A stretch of DNA of 64,000 nt from Paeniglutamicibacter cryotolerans (lineage in GTDB: Bacteria; Actinomycetota; Actinomycetes; Actinomycetales; Micrococcaceae), in assembly GCF_014190875.1 (NCBI RefSeq), contig NZ_JACHVS010000001.1, positions 2,294,001 to 2,358,000 of the forward strand, given 5' to 3'. The translations under genes and the position numbers were made by a program. A model generated the notes under the pieces. The model did not search any database, was not told where the DNA came from, and saw only the letters and a list, made by a program, of their open reading frames with translations. Below, piece after piece: positions 34,571-43,775 of the stretch. How positions within the stretch are numbered: position 1 is the stretch's first letter; each line of letters opens with the position of its first letter.

Positions 34571-34601
34571 TTGTCCGGCATGTGATCACACAAAATAGAA
34601 T
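34571..34601 (+). promoter_or_regulatory. Promoter and palindrome upstream of the MFS transporter
   Basis: TTGTCC (34571-34576) and TAGAAT (34596-34601) are -35 and -10 candidates with a 19-nt spacer. The perfect palindrome TGTGATCACA (34581-34590) sits inside the spacer, well placed for repression. It lacks the 6-nt spacing of a CRP/GlxR site. Confidence 0.4.
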
Positions 34602-34638
34602 GACAGGGCACCAATCTTCAGCAAGAGAGACAAGCCCC

Positions 34639-36036
34639 ATGCCAAAATCGACAATCACCGCAGCCCCCAAAGCGAACACACGCGGACGTGTCCTGTTTGC
34701 CAGCATGATCGGGACGACGGTCGAGTTCTTCGACTTCTACGCATACGCCACGGCCTCGGTCCTGGTCTTCCCGACGCTGTTCTTCCCGAACGCCAGCAAC
34801 GTCAACGCCATCCTCAGTTCGTTCGCCATCTTCGGCGTTGCGTTCATCGCCCGACCTCTCGGATCGGTGCTCTTCGGGCACTACGGCGACAAGCTCGGCC
34901 GCAAGGGGACGCTGGTCGGATCGCTGATGCTCATGGGCATTTCCACGTTCCTGATCGGCTTCCTGCCCGCCGCGGCAGGCAGCTTCGTGGTGCTGGCACC
35001 ACTGATGCTGGTGCTGCTGCGCTTTGCCCAGGGCCTGGCCCTGGGTGGCGAATGGTCCGGGGCTGCCCTGCTGGCCACCGAAAACGCGCCGGCCAACAAG
35101 CGCGCCATCTACGGCACGTTCCCGCAGCTGGGAGCCCCCATCGGCTTCATTGTCGCCAACCTGCTCTTCGTGGTGCTGCAGACCACGCTCACCGAGGACC
35201 AGTTCATGGACTGGGGCTGGCGCCTGCCGTTCCTGCTCTCCGCCGTGCTGGTCGTCGTCGGCCTCTACGTCCGTCTGAAGCTGGTCGAATCCAACTCCTT
35301 CCAGAAGGTCCTGGACCAGAAGAAGGTCGCCAAGTCCCCGTTCAAGGACACCATGAAGTACCACTGGCGCCCCGTGCTCGCCGGCACGTTCATCATGCTC
35401 GCGACCTACGTGCTGTTCTACCTGATGACCTCCTTCACGCTGACCTACGGCACGGCCCCGGCCACGGTGGAGGCGGCCCGCGCCGCCGCAGAGGCCAAGG
35501 GAAAGGTCTTCGACGCGGCGGCCGAGGCGGCCTTCGCCCCGGGCCTGGGCCTCGCCCGGCCGGAGTTCCTGACCATGTTGATCATCGGCGTCGTGTTCTT
35601 CGGCATCTTCACCGTGGTCTCGGGCCCGCTGGCCGAGAAGTTCGGACGCCGCAAGTTCCTGATCGGGGTCACCCTGGGCATCCTGGTCTTCGGTGCCGCC
35701 TGGACGCTGATGTTCGGCCCAGGCAAGGGCGCGGCCATGGCCGGCCTGATCATCGGCTTCACGCTGATGGGCTTGACCTTCGGTCCGATGGCGGCGATCC
35801 TGCCGGAGCTCTTCCCCGCCAACGTGCGGTACACCGGCTCGGCCATCGCCTACAACATGTCCTCGGTGATCGGTGCCGCGCCGGCTTCGTTCGTCGCCAT
35901 CGCGCTGTGGCAGTTCGGCAAGGGGGACACTGTCTGGGTCGGCGTCTACCTGGCCATCGCCGCCGTGCTGACGCTGATCGCGTTGTTCCTGACCGCCGAA
36001 ACCAAGGACACCGACTACGAAAACAACGTCGCTTAG
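34639..36036 (+). CDS. MFS transporter, metabolite:H+ symporter (MHS) family
   Basis: 465 residues with twelve predicted helices. The N-terminal TTVEFFDFYAYATA and the GHYGDKLGRKGTL loop (MFS motif A) are MHS signatures shared with ProP, ShiA and KgtP. A second loop, GPLAEKFGRRKFLIG, repeats motif A in the other half. Such carriers take up organic acids, shikimate or betaines with protons. The substrate cannot be told. An unusual alanine-rich insertion (~270-300, TVEAARAAAEAKGKVFDAAAEAAF) lies in an external loop between helices 7 and 8. Start ATG 34639 follows AGAGAGA. Confidence 0.85.
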   Translation: MPKSTITAAPKANTRGRVLFASMIGTTVEFFDFYAYATASVLVFPTLFFPNASNVNAILSSFAIFGVAFIARPLGSVLFGHYGDKLGRKGTLVGSLMLMGISTFLIGFLPAAAGSFVVLAPLMLVLLRFAQGLALGGEWSGAALLATENAPANKRAIYGTFPQLGAPIGFIVANLLFVVLQTTLTEDQFMDWGWRLPFLLSAVLVVVGLYVRLKLVESNSFQKVLDQKKVAKSPFKDTMKYHWRPVLAGTFIMLATYVLFYLMTSFTLTYGTAPATVEAARAAAEAKGKVFDAAAEAAFAPGLGLARPEFLTMLIIGVVFFGIFTVVSGPLAEKFGRRKFLIGVTLGILVFGAAWTLMFGPGKGAAMAGLIIGFTLMGLTFGPMAAILPELFPANVRYTGSAIAYNMSSVIGAAPASFVAIALWQFGKGDTVWVGVYLAIAAVLTLIALFLTAETKDTDYENNVA

Positions 36037-36052
36037 CGGGTAGCTCCCAGCC

Positions 36053-36117
36053 CAGGGGCCGCCGTCCCGTTTCCAGCCGCCCCTCGCCGGGGGCGGGGAG
36101 CGGGGCGGCGGCCCCTG
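36053..36117 (+). terminator. Long GC-rich hairpin after the MFS gene
   Basis: 17-bp arms at 36053-36069 and 36101-36117 pair with a single mismatch around a GC-rich loop that can fold further. It begins 16 bp after the stop codon. Confidence 0.6.
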
Positions 36118-36516
36118 CCGCATCTGGCGCTCTTCGCCGGGGCTGTCTTGATGCGTCGCCGTCAGCGGCGTTGCGCTCACCGCCGCATCGGCGAAAGCGG
36201 CCTGCGCGCTCCGGGCCGCCCAACTGGCTGCCACCAGTGGGTATCGGCCTGACGGAAGCCGAAATCGGTCATCGGCCTCGGGCCCCGGTAAAGCGCCGGC
36301 GCGTTGAGTCCCAGCAGGCCGCGCCGAACGGTCCGCGGCAGCCGGACCCGAGTACTTCATTTTCAGCGCCGCGCGCTGGTAGCTCGGGAAGCCGCAGGGC
36401 TCCTGCGTTCCCCGGCCTTCAAGGGAGGCTCGATGCGCGAATCGGTCAGGGGTGCAGCCCAGGCCACGTCGGGACGCCCGTCCCGGAACCCGGACCGATG
36501 CCATCGAAGGCAAAAA
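36118..36516. other. 400-bp region with no supported gene
   Basis: GC-rich sequence between the MFS terminator and the accA terminator. No frame shows a recognisable protein. No repeat or RNA gene was identified. Confidence 0.5.
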
Positions 36517-36555
36517 GCGGCCGTCCTGCGCCCAAAGGCAAGGCAGGACGGCCGC
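36517..36555 (-). terminator. Hairpin plus T-run terminating accA
   Basis: GCGGCCGTCCTGC (36517-36529) pairs exactly with 36543-36555. On the minus strand the hairpin is followed by five T residues, a classic intrinsic terminator. Confidence 0.85.
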
Positions 36556-36577
36556 TGAGCGGGGCCAGGTGGTGGGA

Positions 36578-38344
36578 TTAGGCGTCGTTGATCGAGGCCA
36601 GCACCGCTCCGGCCGACACCGTGTCGCCGGGGACTGCACTGAGTCCGGACACGACGCCGGCGCGGTGTGCCGTCAGCGGCTGTTCCATCTTCATCGCCTC
36701 GAGCACGACGATCAGTTCGCCTTCGGCCACTGTATCGCCATCCTGCACGGCGACCTTCACGATGGTGCCCTGCATGGGGGAGGCCAGGTCGTTGCCGCCG
36801 GCGCCCGCGGCAGCCGCCGAGGAACGCGAACCGCGCTTCTTCTTGGACTTCGCCGGTGCGGAGCCGTTGGAGCTGACGAGCGATGCCGGAAGCGTCACCT
36901 CGAGGCGCTTGCCGCCGACCTCGACGGTGATGGACTGGCGCCCCGCGTCGTCGGCCGCCTCGCCGGGAGCCGGGGTGTGTGGCGGGATCTCGTTGACGAA
37001 CTCGGTCTCGATCCAGCGGGTATGGATGCTGAACGGGCCGGATTCCGGGATGTAGGCGGCATCGGCCATGACGGCGCGATGGAACGGGATGACCGTGGGC
37101 ATGCCCTCGATGACCAGTTCCTCCAGCGCGCGGCGTGCGCGCTGGGCGGCCTGGGCGCGAGTGGCGCCGGTGACGATGAGCTTGGCGATCATCGAGTCGA
37201 AGTTGCCCGAGACGGTTTCCCCGGCTTCGACGCCGGAGTCGACGCGCACGCCGGGCCCGGTGGGCAGCTTCAAGGTGGTGATGGTGCCCGGTGCCGGCAT
37301 GAAGCCGCGACCGGCGTCCTCGCCGTTGATCCGGAACTCGAAGGAGTGGCCGCGGACCTCGGGGTCCGGGTAACCCAGCTCCTCGCCGCGGGCGAGCCGG
37401 AACTGTTCGCGGACCAGGTCGATGCCGGTGACCTCTTCGGAGACCGGGTGCTCGACTTGCAGCCGGGTGTTGACCTCCAGGAAGGAAATGTCCCCATCCT
37501 GGCCGACCAGGAACTCGCAGGTTCCCGCACCGACATAACCCGCCTCGCGCAGGATCGCCTTCGACGCCTCATACAGGCGGGTGTTCTGCTCCTCGCTCAG
37601 GAACGGGGCCGGAGCTTCTTCGACGAGCTTCTGGTTGCGGCGCTGCAGCGAGCAGTCGCGGGTGGAGACCACCACGACGTTGCCGTGGGCATCGGCCAGG
37701 CATTGGGTTTCGACGTGCCGCGGGGCGTCGAGGAAGCGTTCGACGAAGCATTCGCCACGGCCGAACGCCGCAATGGCCTCACGGACGGCGGATTCGAAGA
37801 GTTCGGGGATTTCCTCGCGGTTGCGCACGACCTTGATACCACGCCCACCGCCGCCGTAGGCCGCCTTGATGGCCAGCGGAAGACCGTGTTCGTCGGCGAA
37901 GGCCACTACCTCGTCGGCATCGGCCACGGGGTTCTTGGTGCCGGGAACCAGTGGGGCGCCGACCTTTTCGGCGAGGTGGCGGGCCTGGACCTTGTCGCCG
38001 AGTTGGTCGATGGCCGCCGGTGGCGGGCCGATCCAAGTCAGCCCGGCGTCGATGACTGCCTGGGCGAAGGAGGCGTTTTCGGCGAGGAATCCGTAGCCGG
38101 GGTGTACCGCATCGGCGCCGGAACGGGCGGCTGCGTCGAGGATCTTCTCGATGGACAGGTAGGAGTCCGCCGCTGAGGCGCCACCCAGGGCGTATGCCTC
38201 GTCGGCGAGGCGGACGTGCAGCGCTTCGCGGTCGGGCTCGGCGTAGACGGCAACCGAACCGATGCCCTCGTCGCGGGCGGCGCGGATGATGCGTACTGCG
38301 ATTTCTCCGCGGTTGGCGATGAGAACCTTGGTCAACTGACTCAT
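36578..38344 (-). CDS. accA: Acyl-CoA carboxylase alpha subunit (biotin carboxylase plus BCCP)
   Basis: 588 residues. The biotin carboxylase domain (~1-450) has [17 protein letters not shown], the ATP-grasp glycine loop [26 protein letters not shown] and the catalytic lysine/arginine region. A BCCP domain follows a Lys/Ala/Ser-rich linker. Its biotinylation motif EAMKMEQ puts biotin on Lys ~552. Actinobacterial AccA3-type subunits carboxylate acetyl-, propionyl- or longer acyl-CoA together with an AccD partner. The accD-accE pair lies 10 kb away. ATG 38344 follows AAGGAG. A palindrome ~100 bp upstream is identical to one before accD. Confidence 0.95.
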   Translation of the reverse strand: MSQLTKVLIANRGEIAVRIIRAARDEGIGSVAVYAEPDREALHVRLADEAYALGGASAADSYLSIEKILDAAARSGADAVHPGYGFLAENASFAQAVIDAGLTWIGPPPAAIDQLGDKVQARHLAEKVGAPLVPGTKNPVADADEVVAFADEHGLPLAIKAAYGGGGRGIKVVRNREEIPELFESAVREAIAAFGRGECFVERFLDAPRHVETQCLADAHGNVVVVSTRDCSLQRRNQKLVEEAPAPFLSEEQNTRLYEASKAILREAGYVGAGTCEFLVGQDGDISFLEVNTRLQVEHPVSEEVTGIDLVREQFRLARGEELGYPDPEVRGHSFEFRINGEDAGRGFMPAPGTITTLKLPTGPGVRVDSGVEAGETVSGNFDSMIAKLIVTGATRAQAAQRARRALEELVIEGMPTVIPFHRAVMADAAYIPESGPFSIHTRWIETEFVNEIPPHTPAPGEAADDAGRQSITVEVGGKRLEVTLPASLVSSNGSAPAKSKKKRGSRSSAAAAGAGGNDLASPMQGTIVKVAVQDGDTVAEGELIVVLEAMKMEQPLTAHRAGVVSGLSAVPGDTVSAGAVLASINDA

Positions 38345-38446
38345 ATCGGTGGCTTTCTCCTTAAAATGTGCTCTTGTGGAGCCTACCGGCGGTTGTGGGA
38401 TATGTACCCACAAAGCCGCTGGTGTCGGACGAACTGCCAAGGATTT

Positions 38447-38463
38447 TTGTAGGAACCCTACAA
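38447..38463. promoter_or_regulatory. Candidate acc operator, copy 1
   Basis: TTGTAGGAACCCTACAA has perfect 7-bp arms around AAC, 103 bp upstream of the accA start. The same 17 bp occur at 50473-50489 before accD. Confidence 0.7.
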
Positions 38464-38505
38464 CACTGGACGTGCTTGTCCGGCTTCCGGGGAACGGTGC
38501 GGGGC

Positions 38506-38814
38506 CTATCCGGCGCCGCGGGCTATCTCGGTCAGGGCCCGCAGGTGCCGCTCCCAGGTCGCCCGGCCTTGGGGGGTGAGGGAAAACCAGGTGCGCGGGC
38601 GCTTTCCCACGAATCCCTTGCGGATCTTGACGATGCCGGCGGCCTCCAGCTGGGATGCCTGCCGGCTGAGTACCGAGTCCGAGACCTGCAGGTGGTCGCG
38701 CACGACGGCGAACTCGCTTTCCTCGGTTCCGGCAATGGCCGCGACAAGGGAGAATCGAACCGGGTGGGCCAGGTCTTCGCAGAGTTGGTGCCGGGGGTGC
38801 TCGGCGGCGCTCAT
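38506..38814 (-). CDS. Winged-helix transcriptional regulator (HTH_34/MarR-like)
   Basis: 102 residues. A winged helix covers most of the protein: [40 protein letters not shown] (helix-turn-helix, ~33-60) and a wing [22 protein letters not shown]. This is the compact HTH_34 type often paired with small membrane proteins. Its ATG overlaps the stop of the upstream membrane protein as ATGA, and AGGAA precedes it. It is thus the third gene of a tight operon and probably an autoregulator acting at the repeats near 39498-39530. Confidence 0.8.
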   Translation of the reverse strand: MSAAEHPRHQLCEDLAHPVRFSLVAAIAGTEESEFAVVRDHLQVSDSVLSRQASQLEAAGIVKIRKGFVGKRPRTWFSLTPQGRATWERHLRALTEIARGAG

Positions 38815-39254
38815 TTCCTGGCCTCCACCCATGCGCCGATGGCCGAGTTGAGGGTGATGGCGGTGGCGACGGAGAGGGTGAACCAGAGCTGGTTGGCGGC
38901 AAGGGTGGTGCCGAATCCCACGCCGATGACCCACAGTGCGCCCCAGATGGCCATGAAGGTGATCCAGCGCCTGCCGAATCCGCGCTTGGTGGAACGCCCG
39001 AAGGCCAGCATGACTCCCATGAAGATCCCCAGCCAGATGAGCATGGCAATCAGCGGGATGGCGATGAGTGATTCATCGAACCGGCCCACGAGCCAGAACG
39101 AGATCAGGCTCAGTGAGCTGATGGCACCCATGCCGAGCAGCATGGCGATGTGTGGCCAGCTGGCGCCGGTGCGGGCCGCCGCGCCGAGGCGTCCGGCTTC
39201 CCGGAGCAGGTCACGGGCCGCCTGGGCCGATGGCGGGTTGGATTCGGCACTCAT
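38811..39254 (-). CDS. Four-helix membrane protein in regulator operon
   Basis: 147 residues, no named family recognised. Four hydrophobic helices (~35-55, 63-86, 96-117, 121-140) follow a soluble start of about 30 residues. Between helices 2 and 3 is a basic loop ([11 protein letters not shown]). It overlaps both its neighbours by 4 bp (ATGA at each end), so the three proteins are made together. It may be the sensor or target of the adjoining winged-helix regulator. That is inference. Confidence 0.7.
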   Translation of the reverse strand: MSAESNPPSAQAARDLLREAGRLGAAARTGASWPHIAMLLGMGAISSLSLISFWLVGRFDESLIAIPLIAMLIWLGIFMGVMLAFGRSTKRGFGRRWITFMAIWGALWVIGVGFGTTLAANQLWFTLSVATAITLNSAIGAWVEARK

Positions 39255-39460
39255 TTCGCGGCCTTCTTCTTTGCCGGGACGCTGGTGGATGACCAGACGG
39301 CGCCGAGCAGTGCGGCCATGATGGAGCTCATGACCAGGAGCTGCGGAATCTCGCCGACCAGCGCGTAGATGAAGAGCCCTGCCATGCACGCGATGCCCAG
39401 CACGTAGCCGGTCCAGGCGTACTGCGTGCCGGTGGTCCGGGGCTGTTTCGTGGCTTCCAT
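39251..39460 (-). CDS. Small two-helix membrane protein, first gene of regulator operon
   Basis: 69 residues with two hydrophobic helices (~17-36 and ~39-58) and a strongly basic C-terminus (PAKKKAAK). No family recognised. Start ATG 39460 has an AGAGGAG box 6-7 nt upstream. Stop overlaps the next gene's start by 4 bp. Confidence 0.7.
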   Translation of the reverse strand: MEATKQPRTTGTQYAWTGYVLGIACMAGLFIYALVGEIPQLLVMSSIMAALLGAVWSSTSVPAKKKAAK

Positions 39461-39497
39461 TGCTGCTCCTCTTGTCGGTTGGTGTTTCCCCAGCATA

Positions 39498-39530
39498 GAA
39501 AGTACTTTCCATTTCTGCAAGTGCTTTCCA
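39498..39530. promoter_or_regulatory. Direct-repeat operator upstream of the three-gene operon
   Basis: The perfect palindrome GAAAGTACTTTC (39498-39509) is followed 19 bp later by a near copy, AAGTGCTTTCCA (39519-39530). Both lie 38-70 bp before the first gene. The pattern fits cooperative binding of the operon's own regulator. Confidence 0.5.
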
Positions 39531-39592
39531 TGAAATTTTGGGACCCCCCGAAAACAAGTCGCTGAGGATCCGGCGGCCAGCCGGTTAAGCAA

Positions 39593-39632
39593 CTGCGGGC
39601 CCGCACGCCGTTTCCGGTGTGCGGGCCCGCAG
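39593..39632 (-). terminator. Perfect 14-bp hairpin after maf
   Basis: CTGCGGGCCCGCAC (39593-39606) pairs exactly with 39619-39632, 15 bp beyond the maf stop. It ends the tetR-MMPL-maf operon. Confidence 0.8.
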
Positions 39633-39647
39633 GGGAGTTCGGGGCGG

Positions 39648-40325
39648 TTAGGCCCAGAGGTCCATGATGGTCAGATTCGCAGACCCCAGCAGTTCGCGCA
39701 GCGTGGAGACATTCAGCCCCACCACGGTGTGCGGGTTTCCCTCGATGGAGGTGATGAACGCCGAGCCGAGGCCGTCGATGGTGAAACCACCTGCGCACGG
39801 CAACGGCTCACCGCTGGCCACGTAGGCCTCGATCTCCTCGTCGGTGACCTTGGCGAAGTGCACGATGGCGGAGGAAACCTCGCCGATGGTGGCACCGCTT
39901 CCGCCGTCCTGCCCTTCCTCGGAACGGTTGTCGATCAGCCAGTGGCCGGTGTGCAGGATGCCGGATTTACCGCGCATCGCCGCCCAACGCCCGGCGGCAA
40001 CGGCGGCCGTATGCGGCTTGCCATAGGCGGCTCCCTCGAATTCGAATACCGAGTCGCAGCCCAGCACCACGGCGCCGTCGGCATCCTCCTGCGCGGCCAC
40101 CGCCTCGGCCTTGGCCTTGGCCAGCAGCAGGGCCGTGGTGGAGGGGTCAAGTGTTCCGAAACGTGCCGTGGCGGCAGCCAATTCGGCGTCCTCGTCGACC
40201 GCCGAGACGATCACCTGGAAGTCGATGCCGGCCTCGCGCAGGATCTTCGCGCGGCCGGGGGAGGCCGAGGCAAGCACCAGCAGCGGGAGGTCTTCGGGGG
40301 ACACCGGGGCATTTGATTCACTCAT
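39648..40325 (-). CDS. Maf-family nucleotide pyrophosphatase
   Basis: 225 residues. The Maf opening LLVLASASPGRAKILREAGI (~14-33) and the GCDSVFEFEGAAYGKP motif (~88-103) are clear. Maf proteins hydrolyse non-canonical or canonical nucleoside triphosphates to monophosphates and have been linked to septum formation and nucleotide housekeeping. The start overlaps the stop of the MMPL transporter gene as ATGA, so it is the last gene of that operon although no functional link is obvious. Confidence 0.88.
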   Translation of the reverse strand: MSESNAPVSPEDLPLLVLASASPGRAKILREAGIDFQVIVSAVDEDAELAAATARFGTLDPSTTALLLAKAKAEAVAAQEDADGAVVLGCDSVFEFEGAAYGKPHTAAVAAGRWAAMRGKSGILHTGHWLIDNRSEEGQDGGSGATIGEVSSAIVHFAKVTDEEIEAYVASGEPLPCAGGFTIDGLGSAFITSIEGNPHTVVGLNVSTLRELLGSANLTIMDLWA

Positions 40326-43300
40326 GCATCAACCGTAGCCTTTCCGGCGGCCGGACCGGGCCCCGCGGCATCGTCCGGCAGCCCCGGTGTCGCGGCGGGG
40401 GCCGTGGCATCGAGCTTGGCGCCCTCCACATCGACATCGGGCAGGATCCGGTCCAGCCAGCGCGGGATGTACCAGGCATGGCGGCCCAGCAGGTGCATGA
40501 TCGCCGGGGTCAGCGTCATGCGCACGATGAAGGCGTCGAAGAGCACGCCGACGGCCAGGGCGAAGCCGATGGCCCGGATCATGGTCAGGTGCGAGAACAC
40601 GAAACCGGCGAACACGCTGGCCATGATCAGCGCGGCGGCGGTGACCACCGGTGCCGAATGGGCGAACCCGGCCCGCACTGCGGCCTGTGCCTTCCCGCCG
40701 TGCACGTAAGCCTCGCGCATGCCCGAGACCAGGAAGACCTGGTAGTCCATGGCCAGCCCGAACAGGATGCCGGTGAGCAGGATCGGCAAAAAGCTCATGA
40801 TCGGCCCCGGCACGTTCACGTCGAAGACCGAACCCAGCCAGCCCCACTGGTACACCGCCACGGTAGCTCCGAACGCGGCGGCCAGCGACAGCAGGAATCC
40901 GACGGTGGCCAGCAGCGGCACCACGATGGAGCGGAAGACCAGCAGCAGCAGGATCAGCGAGAGCCCGACGACGATGGCCAGGTACGGAGGCAGCGCTTCG
41001 GAGAGCTTCTCCGACACGTCGATCTGGGCCGCCACCTGGCCGGTGACCGCGATGGTGGAGCCGGTGGCCTGCTTGATCGAGCCGGTGGAATCACGCAGCG
41101 TGTGCACCAGCTGTTCGGTTTCGACGCTGGCCGGACCGGCCTCGGGGATCACCTGGAGCACGCCCAGGTTGTTCGCCTTGTTCACCGCGACGGGAACGGC
41201 GGCGATGACCCCGGGGACAACGCGCAGCTTGTCGGCGACGTCCAAGTTGGCCAGCTGCGCACCGGTGTGATCGAGCCCGGTCGGCAGGTCTGCCAGCACC
41301 AGCAGCGGGCCATTGTAGCCGGCTCCGAACGCCGTGCTGATGTCGTCGTACGCCTGGTAGGCGCTGGAGTTCTGCGGTTCGGCGCCGCCGTCGGGCAGCG
41401 CGGTGCGCAGCTGCGCGGCGGGGATCGCCACGATGCCCAACAGCACGATGGATGCCGCTGCCGCCAGCCACGGCCGGCGGGTGACGACGGCACCCCAACC
41501 GCGGCGACCGTCCGCATTGCGTGTCTGGGTGGCCAAATGGACCGGGTCTGCCGCTTTGGCCCAGGCCCGCTTGCTGATGAGCTTCGTCCCGATGATGCCC
41601 AGCACCGCCGGGGTCAGGGTGATGGCCAACGCCACCGCCATGGCCACGGTGAACGCCGCCGACAGGCCAAGCACTGTCAGGAACGGCAGGCCAGGAACGG
41701 CCAGCGCGGAGAGCGCGATGACCACCGTCAGGCCGGCGAAGACCACGGCGTTGCCGCTGGTGCCGGTGGCCCGACCGATGGATTCCTGCATTTCCATGCC
41801 CTCGAGGAGCTGGCGGCGGTGCCGGTGCACGATGAACAGCGAGTAGTCGATGCCCACGGCCAGGCCCAGCATCAGGGCCAGCGCCGGGGTGATCGAAGCC
41901 ATCTCGATGACGCTGGACAGGGCCAGCGTGCCGCCGACGCCCGCACCCACGCCCAGCACGGCCATGACCAGCGGCAGTCCGGCAGCAACCAACGTCCCGA
42001 GCATCACCAGCAGTACGACGGCGGCGATGGCCAGGCCGAGGACTTCGGCAATGCCGAAGATGGAGGACAGGTCCTGGACGATCTCCTTGGAGTAGAACAC
42101 CTCGACCCCCGATGCCACGGGTGCGGAGGCAACCTGCTGGATCTCGGTCCGGGTAGCGGAGGAGATGGCGTCGGTGGAGCCGGTGAAGGTCACATGGACG
42201 GCAGCAGTGGTGCCGTCCTTCGAGACGAAGCGCATGCCGTTAGTGGAGGCCGCGGTACGGACTCCGAGCTCGAGCTTCTGCTGGCCGTCGGCGAGCTTGG
42301 CCACGCCCTTGGCCAGGTCGGCCTCGGCCTGCGGGAGTTTGGCTTCGGCCACGTCGAGCTTCTTCTGGGCCGCATCGAGCTTCTTGGCGTTCGCTGCGAT
42401 ATCGGACTCGCCGGCCTTCAGCTTGGCTTCGTTGAAGACGATGGCGGCGGCACCATCGTCCACCTTGCGTTGCGCCGCCGCCAACTGGTCCGCGGCAATG
42501 GAGGTCTTGGTTCCACCGGCGCGCAGGTTGGCGGCCGCGGCATCCAGCGACTTTTTGGCGGCGGGCAGTTTGGCAGCCGCTGCGTCGAGTTGTTTTTCCT
42601 TACCGGCCAGGGTCTTCTTGGCGCTGGCCAGGGCGGTGGCCCCGGCATCCAATTTCACTTTTGCCGCGTCGAGCTGCTTCAGCGCGGCCGTGCCGGCGTC
42701 CACGTCCGCCTTGACGCCGCGCAGCGATTTGGCGCCCGCAACGGCCTGGTCGTGTCCGTCCTGCGCCTGTTTCAGGCCCGTGCGGGCAGCAGACAGCTGA
42801 CCGGCCACGTCCTTGCCGGCGTCGGCCTGCTTTTCAAGGTCGGTAATCTGGGTCTTGAGTCCCGCGATGGTCGAAGCGAGCGTCGTAATCTGTGCTTCGA
42901 GCCCGGGCAGCTTTGTCAGTGCGGCGCGGCCGGTGGCGAGCTGGGACTCGAACGCGGCGCGGGACTTTCCACCCAGGAGCTTTTTCATGCCGGCCGCCTG
43001 GGCTGCCACGCCGGCGTCGAGCTTCTTCGCCTCGGCGGGCAGGTCCTGCTTGGCCTGGGCGATTTGCCGTCGTCCGTCGGCGACCTTGGCGACGCCGGCC
43101 TTGTAGGCGGCGTTCCCGGCGTCCCACTTCTTCTGCCCGGCGGCCAGACTGGCGCGGCCCGAAGCCAGTGCCGCCTTGCCCGGGGCCAGTTGGCTCCGTC
43201 CGTCGGCGAGCCTGGCCTTGCCGGCGTTGAGCTCCTTGCGTCCGGTGGCCAGCGTCACCCGGGCATCCTTGAGCTGGGCCCGGCCGTCGGTGATCTGCTT

Positions 43301-43768
43301 CCGGCCGTCCTCCAGTGTCTTTCGTCCGGCGGCGAGTTGTGCCTTGCCGTCGTCGAGCTTCTTCTGCCCGGTGGCCAGATCGGCGCGCGCGGTATCCAGC
43401 TTGGCTCCGGCGTCATCGATTTGGGCCTGGAGCTTGAAAGGGTCCTGGACCTCGGCGACGTCCGGGAGCTTGGACAGCTTCCCCAGCGCGGCACCGATCT
43501 CCAGCTCCTGGGTGGGGGTGAAGGCCTTGCCGTCTGCCGTGCGGTAGACGAGGGAACCGGTGCCGCCGGCGAACTCCGGCATTTCAACCTTCAGCTTGTC
43601 CAGCGTGCGCTGGGTTTCAGTGCCCGGGATCGTGAAGGTATTGCTCAGCGTGCCCATGAAGGCCACGGCGCCGATGCCGATGGCCAGCAGCAGCACGGTC
43701 CAGATGGAGACGAACATCCAGCGGCGGCGATAGGCCAGCCGGCCCAGTCGGTAGAGGAAGGAAGCCAT
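40322..43768 (-). CDS. MMPL/RND transporter with ~400-residue heptad-repeat coiled-coil insertion
   Basis: 1148 residues. A first helix (~17-40) is followed by an extracytoplasmic region starting with FTIPGTETQRTLDKL, typical of MMPL. Residues ~110-510 are then an Ala/Lys/Leu/Gly-rich coiled coil. Within it ~131-220 is an almost perfect run of seven-residue LxxGRxx units. The membrane core follows: helices 2-6, a second extracytoplasmic domain, and helices 7-12 with GLAMDYQVFLVSGMRE and VGIDYSLFIVHRHRRQ containing the proton-relay Asp-Tyr pairs. MMPL proteins export lipids or drugs. The coiled coil recalls the YhgE/Pip family. A TetR gene directly upstream probably represses it. Confidence 0.85.
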   Translation of the reverse strand: MASFLYRLGRLAYRRRWMFVSIWTVLLLAIGIGAVAFMGTLSNTFTIPGTETQRTLDKLKVEMPEFAGGTGSLVYRTADGKAFTPTQELEIGAALGKLSKLPDVAEVQDPFKLQAQIDDAGAKLDTARADLATGQKKLDDGKAQLAAGRKTLEDGRKQITDGRAQLKDARVTLATGRKELNAGKARLADGRSQLAPGKAALASGRASLAAGQKKWDAGNAAYKAGVAKVADGRRQIAQAKQDLPAEAKKLDAGVAAQAAGMKKLLGGKSRAAFESQLATGRAALTKLPGLEAQITTLASTIAGLKTQITDLEKQADAGKDVAGQLSAARTGLKQAQDGHDQAVAGAKSLRGVKADVDAGTAALKQLDAAKVKLDAGATALASAKKTLAGKEKQLDAAAAKLPAAKKSLDAAAANLRAGGTKTSIAADQLAAAQRKVDDGAAAIVFNEAKLKAGESDIAANAKKLDAAQKKLDVAEAKLPQAEADLAKGVAKLADGQQKLELGVRTAASTNGMRFVSKDGTTAAVHVTFTGSTDAISSATRTEIQQVASAPVASGVEVFYSKEIVQDLSSIFGIAEVLGLAIAAVVLLVMLGTLVAAGLPLVMAVLGVGAGVGGTLALSSVIEMASITPALALMLGLAVGIDYSLFIVHRHRRQLLEGMEMQESIGRATGTSGNAVVFAGLTVVIALSALAVPGLPFLTVLGLSAAFTVAMAVALAITLTPAVLGIIGTKLISKRAWAKAADPVHLATQTRNADGRRGWGAVVTRRPWLAAAASIVLLGIVAIPAAQLRTALPDGGAEPQNSSAYQAYDDISTAFGAGYNGPLLVLADLPTGLDHTGAQLANLDVADKLRVVPGVIAAVPVAVNKANNLGVLQVIPEAGPASVETEQLVHTLRDSTGSIKQATGSTIAVTGQVAAQIDVSEKLSEALPPYLAIVVGLSLILLLLVFRSIVVPLLATVGFLLSLAAAFGATVAVYQWGWLGSVFDVNVPGPIMSFLPILLTGILFGLAMDYQVFLVSGMREAYVHGGKAQAAVRAGFAHSAPVVTAAALIMASVFAGFVFSHLTMIRAIGFALAVGVLFDAFIVRMTLTPAIMHLLGRHAWYIPRWLDRILPDVDVEGAKLDATAPAATPGLPDDAAGPGPAAGKATVDA
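43109..43378 (-). repeat. Run of heptad repeats in MMPL protein
   Basis: Roughly eleven consecutive seven-residue units (LATGQKK, LDDGKAQ, LAAGRKT, LEDGRKQ, ITDGRAQ and on) give a continuous heptad pattern with glycine at the fourth place. Confidence 0.8.
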
Positions 43769-43775
43769 GGTCGGA

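Noticed and set aside
34581..34590. TGTGATCACA as a CRP/GlxR (cAMP) site
   Set aside because: CRP-type sites need about six bases between TGTGA and TCACA. Here the halves are contiguous, so another repressor is more likely.
34618..36639. Long minus-strand frame opposite the MFS gene and the gap after it
   Set aside because: Charged low-complexity product without recognisable domains. The plus-strand MFS reading explains most of the region.
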